Below the pieces are notes generated by a model that did not search any database, was not told the origin of the DNA, and saw nothing but the letters and a program-made list of their open reading frames with translations. Below are positions 12,808 through 23,893 of a DNA stretch of 64,000 bases, piece after piece. The DNA comes from Lingula anatina (Eukaryota; Brachiopoda; Lingulata; Lingulida; Lingulidae). Within the stretch, counting starts at the first letter, position 1. Every line of letters starts with the position of its first letter. A program made the position numbers and the translations under genes. The DNA lies in contig NW_019775396.1 in NCBI RefSeq assembly GCF_001039355.2, positions 20,627-84,626 on the forward strand, written 5' to 3'.

Positions 12808-12808
12808 N
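12808..12808. other. Single-N assembly joint
   Basis: One ambiguous base exactly where the near-identical duplicate of 3946-6247 ends and a diverged 3' flank begins. It reads as a contig join rather than a base-calling problem. Confidence 0.8.
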
Positions 12809-13709
12809 CTGAGGCCTTTTTTTTGCCCAAATTAATGAAGTGTATAATGTCACAGTAATCCCATTTATTCATTGCATTTTTCTAAAGTTAATGTTAGTTT
12901 TGGAGTAATTGCACGACCAAAACCTCAACTGGTCGTCATATTTCATTAACTAGACTGATAATGACACTTTGCATTTAGAAATTGGCACCTTATGAAATCC
13001 TTCATGAGAAATGATCAATGTTTAAAGAGTCATCGAGCTCAGCTTTGAGTTTCATGTATATAGGCCAAGACATCATTGAACTTACATAACACTACTTGAT
13101 TTTGATGTTAATATAAAGCTTTGGATTGGTAATAAATAAATATGGATTTCATAGATAATATTTGACTGGTTAAGTCCAACCTTGGAGAAGCTTGTTTGTG
13201 GCGACCTGGTGAAGAGTGCTCCCCCACTAACCGGTCTTTAATAGCACTCTTTACCAAAATACAAACATAATTTTTAAAGGGATAATAACTCTTCGTATGA
13301 GATCTATATTTCACAATAAAAACATTGTGAATAACTCATAGAAATAAAATATATTCTGTTTTACCACAAAAACGGTAGTTATAGCTATTTTTCTGATATC
13401 TGAGCTTGTCTTTAGACAATGTGACCTCCATTGATGGCTGTACTCTGTTAAAATCTCTTAAGAGATTTTAACAAAAAACCAAACTTTTTAGAAAAAAAAC
13501 CAAGGACTAACTTTGAATGTAAAAATGGATTCATTAACCATTGGTTAGTATGGGAAAATTGTTGTTTACTCCAGGAAAATTCATTTTTTGGCCGAAACGA
13601 AGAGTTATTATCCCTTTAAGCAAAAATATAACAGGGAGTAAACAAGGGCAATGTTTTGGGATTATTGCCCTTGCTTGACGATATAGTTGAGGGTATTATG
13701 TAATAGTTA

Positions 13710-13822
13710 CAACTGCTCGTCGGTCACTGTATGAGATATACTAGTACAAGAGTGTGACCATCGAGGCGCAGCCGAGATGATTACACCCTTGTATATCGCA
13801 TGCAGTGACCGACGAGTAGTTG
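13710..13822. repeat. Short foldback, counterpart of the nested palindrome
   Basis: Arms GTCGGTCACTGTATGAGATA and the complement ending at about 13822 enclose about 60 bases, including CATCGAGGCGCAGCCGAGATG. It lacks the inner hairpin found at 5350-5470. Confidence 0.7.
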
Positions 13823-14053
13823 TAACTGACTTAAACCACGGCTGTCCATTGGCTACTCCGCAATCCTTGACATATTTAGTCTTACGTGATTAATGCTACT
13901 CAGGTTGGCCTTAATACCCATATTACGCAACACGCTGTCCTTGGTGCTGCTCAAGTTGGCCCATATACCCAGAAAATATTATTAAGTATTACGTTGTTGG
14001 AGATGCCTCGAATATTCATTCTCCCTGCACTGATGCGCTGAGAGAGCCATAAT

Positions 14054-14412
14054 ATGGACTCAGAAGATGTATCCGTATCGCAACTCTTTAATATTCCAAC
14101 TCAAAATTTATTTAATTCAGTCATTAAGGAGAAGCCGTCTATTCGTTTCGAAAAACCCGTTGATAATATCACATGTTTAAGAAAATATATCCAGCAGTAT
14201 TCCTAAAAGCACTCAGCAAAGTAAGAGATGGGCCTTAAATATTTTCAAAGAGTGGCGTACCTGGAGAAATTTTAAACCTTTAACTGTAGAAGATAAAATG
14301 TGGTCCATTCCCACCCTTGCCGACGGAGAAACAGCATAGCTAGATTATTGGCTTGCCAGATTCATCAGTGAAATAAAAAGAGGCAGGATCGTTCCTTCTA
14401 CCCCCCAGGTGA
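14054..14412 (+). pseudogene. DUF3504/Crypton-like recombinase-derived remnant
   Basis: An ATG at 14054 opens about 50 codons (MDSEDVSVSQLFNIP...). A frame change near 14190 then gives IPKSTQQSKRWALNIFKEW, followed by RTWRN and, beyond a TAG, LDYWLARFISEIKRG. The pattern of small polar residues, WAL..F.EWR.WR and later a hydrophobic-W-L..F..E is how the DUF3504 (Crypton tyrosine recombinase-derived, ZMYM/QRICH1-like) domain starts. The catalytic part is missing and at least one stop and one frameshift are present. Assignment is by remembered family pattern only. Confidence 0.5.
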
Positions 14413-15077
14413 CATTTCAAATAAAGTATTTTAAAACAATTGTATAATTTACTTTCAAAGCACTTACCGCAAAAATATATAATGGATAATTTCTTATATT
14501 ACTTGAATAAATGGTTATACACGTATATAAATATTAATAAATAAAATATTATTAATAAAACCGTGGATGTTTATAAAGTTCTATTGCAAGTAATATACAA
14601 TTCTATTGTAAGTAATATATGATTTATGGCCCCTAGCTTTAGGTACGTTTGGGGTTAAAAATCGGTAACGTGACCTTAATCTTCCGTGAACAATTTTAAT
14701 TAAAAGGCATTGACTGAATATGCTGACGCTCATCGACATACATCCAAGCACACGGTCTCTTGTGAGCGAAATACTGCCGCAATTATCCCATTATCTGCTG
14801 GCTCAGCCATGGTATAAATAAAGCATGTCACGAGAAGAGAGAATGATTATATACCTTGTTTTTCCACCCACCCGGTTCATGGTCCCATGCGTCTTAAATA
14901 CTTATAGCCGAGGAAGGACCCACAGTGTTGATATCAGGATTACTGTTACTTGAGCATCTGTCTAGCTTAACTGGAAGTTAGGCTAAAGATGAGCCCCAGA
15001 AAACCTGCAGATACACATAACTCAGATAAGTTAAGGCAGGAAGCTTAGGACGTAACGTTCAGTGTGCACCGGACTTA

Positions 15078-15230
15078 AGGAGAGCTGTGGTTTCAAATGG
15101 TTGGGTGACGCGTTATTCAACAGGCGGGGGAGTAGGCAGGATTCCCAACGCTCGGAAAAGTCTTTGGATGTATAGAAAGACCCTGGTTGGACAGACCGCA
15201 TGACAAGCAAAATGGCGTGTACGGGTCACT
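15078..15230 (+). promoter_or_regulatory. Conserved 5' flank of copy D
   Basis: Third copy of the shared block (CAAATGGTTGGGTGACGCGT, GCGGGGGAGTAGGCAG, AAAGACCCTGGTTGGACAGA). A short duplication of ACGGGTCACTAAC follows near 15223-15252, absent from C. Confidence 0.55.
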
Positions 15231-15356
15231 AACCTGTTTACGGGTCACTAACACTAACATGTTTCGATCAATTGATAAAAAAGTGGACCATATTCTTATT
15301 TATAAAGAACTTTAGACTATACAGCAATCAAGAATTAGTCAATTAGGATAACAGAA

Positions 15357-18300
15357 ATGTTTGCTAATACAGTACGAAGACATGTGACGATTTCACGCTT
15401 TTTCAATGCTGTGCGCGATGAACGTCTGCCTTCAGTCTTAGTTGGAGGTCCATTTCGCAGACTCCGGACACAGAGACCTGTGTTTCAGCGTTATTTTACT
15501 TCGACCATGGAGGGGAGCCAAGGGGTCACTATACGCCGTGGAAGAATGGAAGATGTTCCTGGGGTGTGGCAACTGGCAGAGGAAGCCATGTGGAATACAC
15601 ATCAAGACATGATTGAAACCCATTTCAAAATGTGTGAAAATGGTTGGACTATCGCGGAAAAGGACGGAAATGTTGTGGGTCAGTATTCTTTCTAAAAACG
15701 TAATCTCCAAATAATTTATTGATGGTCTACATTTGTAATGTTTTTTTTTCTTTTTGTTTATTTATTTATTTATTTATTTATTTATTTTTTTTTGGGGGGG
15801 GGGGGAAGGAAGTGTCATTTTCTTTGTGTAATTATTATAAAAATTGACATGTTGAATGGTTGAAACATCATGTCTCATGGATAGAATTTGTCTCAGTTTT
15901 AGGCCTTACAAGCGCACGGTACCCTTACCGCTTGTAAGGCCTCATAGCATTATGTACAAAAACCTTGAGACACTTAACCCAGCAGGCATAGTTGCGTTGG
16001 ATCAACGTTGAGAACAGGTTGATACGTGGAATTGCCGTTGATCTACCTAAATTCAACGTCAAATCAACGTTGATCCAGCCACGTCGAAACACCGTCATAA
16101 TGTGACGTTGACTCAACGTTGTATTTTGGTCAATGGCACAACCTTGCAGTTATAGATTGTAATTTAAAATATTAATTATTGAAAACGTGATACTTTGTTT
16201 ATCAGTACTGTAACTAAATTTATCAAAATAATAACAAAATTGTGTCTTTAGTTAACTAGTGAATTTTCTTAACTTGTTATTCAGAAATACATTCCAATAA
16301 ACTGAATTACTTGCAAGGTCAGCTAACACTAGGATAAATAAGTTGCTGTAAATGTGATGGAGTTAACAGTTCTTGGTAACCTGTTGTAGATAGACAGGTT
16401 GAGGTGACTGTGACTTTGTTATATATATTTATATATATAGTTGTAGTTATCTTCTTATATATATACATTTATATATTTTTAAGAAAAGAACTATATATAT
16501 TAATCCAAATCTTGGAAATTCTAACTTAAAGGCCGTACATTTATACCCTACATATATTTAGCCATCAAACATGTCCTACTGCTAAACACATCCAGGCTAA
16601 TGTCCCGCTGGGTGGGGTTGATATAACATTGTTTTCTGACGTTGATACAACGTTGTTATCTGAGGTTGACACAACTTTCAAATCCAACGTTTATTCAATG
16701 TCTACTCAAAGTTACGGTTCAACGTTGTTTCAACGTTAAAACAACATAATTTGCCCGCTGGGAAGTACCTCGAAATATCCACGTTCTGACAATCTCTGTG
16801 GGTCCTCCGTTGTACCTTGTAGTATGTAAATCCAATTAAAAGTGTTTTCGTGTACTTTCAGGCACGAGGTTCATAAAGTTTTGGTCTTTTTATTTCAGCT
16901 TCCTACTGCACTGACACAACAGCACGCCATATTGTCGAACATTCGCGAAAAGGGCGACCAGTTTTTCAAGGTCGACCTCGAAATGGAGACCTGTTTCCAA
17001 TGTAAACTTTTGCGACTTCTTTTTACTTATTTTATTATAATTATTTACTTATTTTATTAATTAATTAATTAATTAATTAATTAATTAATTAATTTATTTA
17101 TTTATTATTATTATAAATTGTTTTATTTTTTTATTTTATTTTTATTTTTATTTTTTTCAACGACAAGAGAAACGCAGGAAGAGGTGAAGGTGTACGGTGA
17201 ACTTGAAGTCTTTTCTGTGATGCAAAGATGTGTTCTCAGAGTGAATGACGATGTTTTGTTCTGTGGTTCATTTTTCATTTCCAAAATAAATAAATAATAA
17301 ATATTTATTAATTTAATAAAATTATAATAAATAAATAAATAATACATTAAAAATTAAGTAAACGTTTTTTTTTAAATTTTTATCTTTCCTTTTAATTTTT
17401 TATCATTCCTTTTAATTTTCCATTCATGTATTTTAATGAAGGGTGAAAATAATACCACTAATAAAACAAAATAATACAATACGTGATTTTTTAAAATAAA
17501 TTTTATTGCTATTAAATACAATTATTATAAAATTTCTAAAATATTTATTCATGAAGGTTTTAACGCAAAAATTGACCAAATTCGACAGAAGCGCAAATGG
17601 ATGGCCAAATGCACGTAAAACATCTATAAATTGGAGGTGGCCTACATGGATCAAACACCATTCTTCACCACCTGTCTCCAGAAGTCGCAAAAGTTTACAT
17701 TGGAAACAGGTCTCCATTTCGAGGTCGACCTTGAAAAACTGGTCGCCCTTTCCGCGAGTGTTCGACAATATGGCGGGCTGTTGTGTAAGTGCAGTAGTAA
17801 GCTGAAATAAAAAGACCAAAACTTTATGAACCTCGTGCCTGAAGGTACACGAAAACACTTTTAATTGGATATACATACTACAAGGTACAACGGAGGACCC
17901 ACAGAGATTGTCAGAACGTGGATATTTCGAGGAACTTACGTGTCTCAAGGTTTTTGTACATACTGCTATGAGGCCTTACCAGCGGTAAGGGTACCGTGAG
18001 CTTGTAAGGCCGAAAACTGAGACAAGGATAGAATACACAATCAATCTCTAATTTAGGTACAGTTTACACACACTGTATTAACGATGACGATTCATTGTAG
18101 GTTGCTATTTGACACACGAATTTAATGATGACTTGACCACAGGGGGTCACTTTGTAGTGTCGTCAAAGATGCGCGGTTTTGGTGTAGGTAAGTACGTTTA
18201 ATCGAGTTCCATTGAAAGAACATTTCCAACCAGTATTCAACTTCCTAAGTTATATACGTTTATACATTTTAACGGTGGATCGTTATTTATCTACTATCAA

Positions 18301-19352
18301 AATGAATATGACATGTGATGGTTTTGCCAACCCTTTAACAGCTACATTTGAAATTTGTTAGACAAAGAATAACTTTTAAAATGGTATTGGCTGTAATTAC
18401 AATTAATCCTTGGTTATCTCAGCTTTGAGTCAATAAACCGCATGATGACCGAAACACAAAGTCTACAACTGTTTTGATATGATTGCGAATTTTGAAATCA
18501 AGACCAAGAGTTCAATTGTTTAGAGTTTAATCTGTTAAATTGTGGAGTGTGGCTCCGATGAGACCATAAGAGGATTAGGAGGCCTTACTTTCAAGTGGGT
18601 CTACTATATGTGTTGGCCCGTAGTTCTGCATGCGCTGTTATAGTTAGTTGTTATAGTATACATACTGCTAACAGCAAGAATATTACGATTTTCTCCTGTG
18701 GTTTTATTTCATTGTAGGGGGACAATTACTGAGAAACATTGCAGAGGAATATGGCGAAAGAAATATTCATTTTAGTTCCATTTCGTACATGATAGATACA
18801 TATGAAAGATACAACGGTGCTCCGCTCTCTCGGGGAGACACGGGAGGAAAATATTTCGGCGTCTTTAGGGACATCCCCCTTCCACCAGATGCCTCACGCA
18901 CATACCATTTATCTGACCTGCAGCAAGTTGAACTGTCGGCTCTTATTGATTATGATACTTCTTACCACGTGGTAGCAAGACCGGAAATGCTAAAATTATG
19001 GCTTGACCAAACAACGGCAGAATCGCTCGTCTTGTTGGAAAAGGGAAAGATAGCCGGGTACGGATCAATCAGGCCTGCTATGAACGGTTTCTATCTTGGA
19101 CCCCTCTATGCAGAAAATACAATAGGAACCATGGTTCTCTTCAGGGGTCTGATAAACCTCATTCCAAGAGATTCCAACGTGGATTTTTTTCTTCCCCATG
19201 CGAACGAAGCGGGTCAACTGATTCTGAAGGCCAACGAAAACACCGTAGGCTTGTACGCCACTTTTCACAGATGTGCTAGGAAAAGTTATATTCCAGTACC
19301 AAAATGGAATAATGTATTTGCATTACTCTCCAACGAATGTGGATTGTGCTAA
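15357..19352 (+). CDS. GNAT acetyltransferase paralogue D (three exons, 347 aa)
   Basis: Exons 15357-15678, 18101-18187 and 18718-19352, in phase throughout. The presequence is MFANTVRRHVTISRF...RYFTS, then VTIRRGRMEDVPGVW; exon 2 ends in RGFGVG, and exon 3 has YGSIRP, FYLGPLYAEN and the CGLC end. It differs from B and C in exon 3 (for example DQTTAESL, RGLINLIPRDS, VPKWNNVF), so it is a separate locus. Intron 1 is about 2.4 kb because a 2.1-kb element is inserted at 15888-18025; the splice sites themselves are intact, so the gene is probably still expressed. Role as for the other copies: predicted mitochondrial CoA-dependent acyl/acetyltransferase, acceptor unknown. Confidence 0.9.
15978..16762. 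mobile_element. Nested CCCAGC element with AACGTTG repeats
   Basis: Sits inside the left arm of the larger element and splits it: the left arm reads ...GAGACACTTAA, then CCCAGCAGGCATAG, and the far end is TTTGCCCGCTGGG followed by AAGTACCTCG, whereas the right arm has the continuous sequence. The ends are inverted (CCCAGCRGGCA). Both end regions are rich in CAACGTT palindromes like the element at 5122-5219. AA is probably duplicated at the target. No coding sequence seen. Confidence 0.75.
17433..17948 (-). other. Open frame carried in the inverted-repeat arm
   Basis: A 171-codon frame from 17948 to 17433 runs through the right arm; its core is TTALTQQPAILSNTRGKG, then DQFFKVDLEMETCFQCKLLR. 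The left arm (about 16900-17020, plus strand) encodes nearly the same core. In both arms the core is preceded by TTTATTTCAG, a good splice acceptor. I recognise no family. It may be a captured host exon, as in Pack-type elements, or chance. Translation is unproven. Confidence 0.35.
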
Positions 19353-21633
19353 GTTTATATATACATTCTGTCTCCTTTATGTCAGTTTGTTTTTGCCATG
19401 GTTTATCTTATTATCTCTTTTGGTTTGTATGCAATTGACATTATTTCAGTTGATTTTTTGCAATAAAGGGGTCTCAAATCAATTTTAATTGATGTTAAAA
19501 CATGAATGGTCTGTATGATTTATTAATCATGTAACACTGAGGGCTCTTTCTGACCCAACAGTAATTCCGTATATTCACTGCATTTTTTGTTTTTACAGTC
19601 AATGTTAGTTTTGGAGAAATTGCAGGACCAAAACCTCATTCGGCCGTCATATGCCATCAGCGAGACTCATATTGAATGACATGTAGCATTTATCAATTGA
19701 CTCCTAATGAAATCCTTCATGAGAAACGACCAGTGTTTAAAGTGACATCGAGCTCAGCTTTGAGTTTCATGTATATAGGCCAAGATATCATTGAACTTAC
19801 ATAACACTACTTGATTTTGATGTTAATATAAAGCTTTGGATTGGTAATAAATAAATATGGATTTCATAGATAATATTTGACTGGTAATGTCCAACCTTGG
19901 AGAAGCTTGTTTGTGGCGACCTGGTGGAGAGTGCTCCCCCACTAACCGGTCTTTAATTGCACTGTTTACCAAAATACAAACATCATTTTTAAGCATATAA
20001 CAGGGAGTAAAACCCTTGCATGACGATAACGATATCGTTGAGGGCATTATTTACCTCAGTAGTTTTATTTACTAGCAGCTGTTTATATATTGACAGTTAT
20101 ATTTCAATGACAGTAAAGTTCCCTTGTGTCAGAGATACGGGGGAGGGGGGGGGGGCAAAACATTGCACCTTTTATATGAATAGGCTCTTAGTAATATGGA
20201 GTTGTGTGGTAAAATGTTTTGTAGGATTTGTAAAGCGTATATAGTTATTAGGTTAATTCCATATACAATTATTATTAATTCTGTAATCAGACATGCGTAG
20301 AATAAAAGCTGCCAAGTTGCTATCATGATGAAGCGCACAGGTCAAAAACAAGAGTTTTGTTTTTCTGAAGTTATTAGTGTCGCGCTATAACCCCTACGAT
20401 ACTGTCATTCTATATCTTTACCGTCATAAAATGATATATCCGCATTAATGTCCTAAGCAGTGTTAGATATCATATGTGTTGTCACACTGTATGTTAAATA
20501 TGCTGATGGAGGGAGGACACTGGAAATAGTCAATGTTTTTCCAAAGTGGCTGTCCGAGAAAGACAAGCACCGGAGACAACAGGCTCCTTTTTCCCCCTCT
20601 TGCCGTCAAGTGTGCGAAGGTGTGGGTCGTAAATAGAGAATATCTTAGGAGCAAGATTCATTCGTTTATTTCCCAGGATGCCGCACCACATAGGGTAGTC
20701 CACCAGTGGCGTCACCAACAAAACATGAACAGGCTGTAGCCAATCATTGGTTGGCGACTTGTGAGATGAAATAGGACATAAAGTGGCAATAAATTGCCCC
20801 TTTACTGGAGACACACACCAATTCAAAGGTTCATTAGAATACTGACAAACAGACTCTGAAGATAACTGCGCCTTCATGAGTTTATGAAGGATGTAAATAT
20901 AGGCCAGTTTGCGGTAATGTGGCTGTCTTACAAAATCATGACATTGGCATAACAAAAAAAAAAAAAAAAAAAAAAAATGGTCTGTATAGCAGTAATAAAA
21001 TTAATTTTGTGACACGACCATATTTCATTATAATTCAAAATGATTAAAAGAAAAACAAATTCAGCTGTCTAAAAGATGTATTAATTTTTGCCACAGAAGC
21101 CGACCAAATGTTACCAAAGGGCATCGTTTCACATTTCCCGAAAAATGGTATCATCTAAATAAGTATGCAATTGCACGCCCAGTTATACATCCATACATGG
21201 GAGTAACAGTGATGGTTATGCAATATAAGCCGGTCAATTTACAACCAAAAGTTTGAAGCAGGTGCAGTTTTATTTTCATTTTATTTGCATTAATTAATTT
21301 ATTTATTCATTTGTTTATTTATTTATTTATGTTCAGGACGAGGGACATATTTGGTTTATTATTTGGCATGTCAACTTTATGTTAGACCTAAAAGAAACTA
21401 GTAGAAGTGATGTTTATCTGTTACTGGGTATCTATACATTCGCTATATACATAACTTAAAAGTACATGTAATTTTGTGCAAAACTTATGTAACCTCTTAT
21501 ACATGTATATACCGGCGCGCCACCAATTATTTTAAATACGGTGTATAATGTTGAGTAAGGCTTAAACAATGTTTTGCGCTCTTAGACTTATATTTCCTAC
21601 CTTCAAACACCGGTCTAAGGAGAGCACAGGCAT

Positions 21634-21730
21634 AGAGGTGACGTGGGGTTTGGTTTGAAATGGTTGGGTGATCCGGTATTCAGCAGCCCGGAAAGTGTGG
21701 CGTAGGTACAACCAAGAACAACCAAGGCAA
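21634..21730 (+). promoter_or_regulatory. Orphan copy of the GNAT promoter block (1)
   Basis: GGTTTGAAATGGTTGGGTGA, then TATTCAGCAGCCCGG, matches the block upstream of B, C and D but is not followed by exon 1. It is probably the remains of a deleted paralogue. Confidence 0.45.
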
Positions 21731-22245
21731 TAATTAAGGAGAAGTGTTCCGTTGATTTGTACCGTACTATAATTACAGGGCGTCTCAGGATTAATCTGAT
21801 CCATCTACACATTCATAAATTATGTACCAGAAAAGAGAGACAGTAACACTTGGATTTCACAACATCTAAAATGATAAGAATTTGAATGTATTTTCAATCT
21901 GCATATATGTTTTTAAAAACTTTACCTGTTCTAAATGTGCGCCGCAGAGCTGATGGTGTACTAGTTGGACGAACTCCTACAGAAAGAAGCTGGCATGGCG
22001 TCCACATTCTATAGCGTTCTTGCAATCAACTTTAGGCCATATCTTGATGAGAACTCGATCAATGTTCCCGTGACTTAATATTTCTTCACTCGGCGGGTAA
22101 TTTGGAACTTATGCAATAAATCTTATTTTTAAGTCTGACCAGTCGTAAAGATTTACATAAACTGCGGTCAAGCACTGACCTTTACCGATACACATAATCA
22201 GATTAACGGAGACCCGTACCACGAAGTGTTAACCTGCCGCCTTGA

Positions 22246-22350
22246 GATTTGAGAAGTGATTTGAAATGGTTGTATTACCCATTATTAAATAGGCGGGAAA
22301 GAGATTAGTAGGAAGGACATCCAAGCCAAGAGAAGTGTTCCGTTGAATTC
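22246..22350 (+). promoter_or_regulatory. Orphan copy of the GNAT promoter block (2)
   Basis: TTTGAAATGGTTGTATTACC, then AATAGGCGGGAAAGAG and AGAAGTGTTCCGTTGA; the last motif is shared with the flank near 21745. No exon follows. Confidence 0.4.
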
Positions 22351-22576
22351 TTACCACACGATATATATAAAAGCATGTCTACAACCTCCCAATGCCCTCT
22401 AGATCACAAAGAGGTATCAGTACATGTGGTATCAGAACAATCAAATATTTTGGATGTATATACGATTAAAAAACTGTAAGAAGTTGAGATTTCTGGAATG
22501 TCGTTCTCAAAACGTACTTTTATGCTGACTATTTCCATTAATAAGGGACGGTATTTTATACAGCGAGTCAAAGACT

Positions 22577-22788
22577 GCATTTCTAGAGATTTAGATCGAT
22601 CCATCTGGATCGACCTAACTCCCTGGGGGTTCACGCTAAATTGATGTCAGTCGACTAGAGCGCGCACTATACTTATTTACCCCCTTTCAGCTTTTAGTAG
22701 GCGGGGCAGACATTTAAGCCTGTTAAGCTGACACCAATCTAGTGAGACTCCCCAGGGGGATAGATCGATCTAAAATCTATGGGAATGC
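22577..22788. mobile_element. TAGATCGATC foldback element, copy 1
   Basis: Imperfect palindrome of about 210 bp. It begins GAGATTTAGATCGATCC and ends GATCGATCTAAAATC...GGGAATG; the middle has TTTACCCCCTTTCAGC and TTTTAGTAGGCGGGGCAGAC. CAGTCAAAGAC-like sequence flanks both sides. Confidence 0.75.
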
Positions 22789-22798
22789 AGTCAAAGAC

Positions 22799-22997
22799 CA
22801 TAGATTTAGATCGATCCATCTAGATCGACCTAACTCCCTGCTGGTTCACGCTAAATTGCTGTCAGCCGAGCGCGCACGGTAGTTAATTACCCCCTTACAG
22901 CTTTTAGTAGGCGGGGCAGACATTAAAGCCGGCTAAGCTGACAGTAAGTTAGTCAGGCTCCCCACAGGGATAGATCGATCTAAAATCTGTGGGAATG
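22799..22997. mobile_element. TAGATCGATC foldback element, copy 2
   Basis: Directly follows copy 1 in the same orientation, with the same terminal motif and interior (AATTACCCCCTTACAGC, TTTTAGTAGGCGGGGCAGAC). No coding potential. Confidence 0.75.
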
Positions 22998-23713
22998 GGG
23001 TCAAAGACGATAATAGAAATGTCACGTTTAATCCAATCCATTAAAATCTCATTTAAGATTCAACCAGGCATCCGCAGTTAATATCTTGCATAGTTTTCAT
23101 TGGTTTGTGCTGCGGTAACATGACTTCTATAATGTAAAAAGTATTTTAAAGTCACATGATAAGTCATATGACCACAATATTAGCCAATGAAAGCGCGGCA
23201 ATTTATTAAATGTGATTGCATTTTTGTACTAATTATATATTTTACTGAGTTGAATTAAACTGGATTAAAAAAGAAAAAAAGACCATAAGTAATTACAAAA
23301 ACATGGCATAGAAGAACAAGAAAATGTAAAAATTAGTGTGAAAAAAGTGAACGTAATAGGGCAGGGGTAATATTGCAAAATCACCCTAGAATCAACTTGC
23401 TTCACACGGCTTCTTAGGTTACTCTATGGCCTACTTCCTCGCAGCGCCACCACACGGGCGTAGAAAAACTAGTATAAAATCTGTGTAAAATTAATCAAAT
23501 GTAATCACCTTCTTTAAATTGATCAAACACCACTTTTGGGAATAAAAAATGACAGCTTTAACCCATATTTTCAACACTGTATTCCTTTAACTTTAAGCGT
23601 TAACCTACTGTAGTTTATTCCTCCTGCCGGCATTTCCAAATTATTGACAATTTTAGATCATAATGTAAGCAGCTTTCATACAAACCGTCTAATCGTCTAG
23701 ATGTTCTAAATCC

Positions 23714-23715
<2 letters not shown>

Positions 23716-23771
<56 letters not shown>
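23716..23771. repeat. (ATT)n microsatellite
   Basis: About 18 trinucleotide units just upstream of broken copy E, where exon 2 and the acceptor would be expected. Confidence 0.95.
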
Positions 23772-23773
<2 letters not shown>

Positions 23774-23893
23774 AAAAAGTTAGTATAGCGTATAATAAAG
23801 TTGCTAGTGCAGTAAGCTATGCTAGAATACATGTTGCATAATTGCTAACAGAAAGAATATTAGCCCATTATAATCTTGTGCCCATTATTATTT

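Larger units (their letters stand above)
11023..15356. other. Intergenic region C-D
   Basis: 11023-12807 repeats the 3' flank of copy B. After the single N at 12808, 12809-13960 is a diverged copy of the flank at 4637-5700, including a second AATAAATAAA signal near 13130 and the short foldback at 13710-13822. 14054-14412 holds a DUF3504-like remnant (separate entry). 14475-15350 is the upstream flank homologous to that of copy C. No intact gene seen. Confidence 0.6.
15888..18025. mobile_element. Long-inverted-repeat DNA transposon (MULE-like), in intron 1 of copy D
   Basis: Terminal inverted repeats start TTGTCTCAGTTTT and end AAAACTGAGACAA. Each arm is about 345 bp: 15888-15977 plus 16763-17020 on the left (interrupted by a nested insertion) and 17681-18025 on the right. 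The 9-bp direct repeat GGATAGAAT flanks both ends (15879-15887 and 18026-18034). Copies B and C have the uninterrupted site GGATAGAATACACGATC, so the boundaries are exact. A 9-bp duplication with long arms fits Mutator-like elements. No transposase is visible, so it is non-autonomous. The centre (17021-17680) is AT-rich with a (TTAA)n run at 17056-17094 and a stretch near 17155-17285 with one long open frame. Confidence 0.88.
19353..23893. other. Intergenic region D to broken copy E
   Basis: 19353-20000 is the 3' flank shared with B and C, with an AATAAATAAA signal near 19846. 20140-20156 is a G run, 20949-20976 a poly-A run. Two orphan promoter blocks lie near 21634-21730 and 22246-22350, with no exon 1 or 2 behind them. 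Two foldback elements lie in tandem at 22577-22997. An (ATT)n microsatellite occupies 23716-23771. Open frames here, such as 20530-20955 minus, show no recognisable domain. Confidence 0.6.

Noticed and set aside
20530-20955. 141-codon minus-strand open frame
   Set aside because: Composition is like noncoding DNA, it overlaps another frame on the other strand and has no recognisable motif.
22577-22997. Two direct repeats in a row as a possible CRISPR-like array
   Set aside because: The genome is eukaryotic and the units are foldback transposon copies about 200 bp long.
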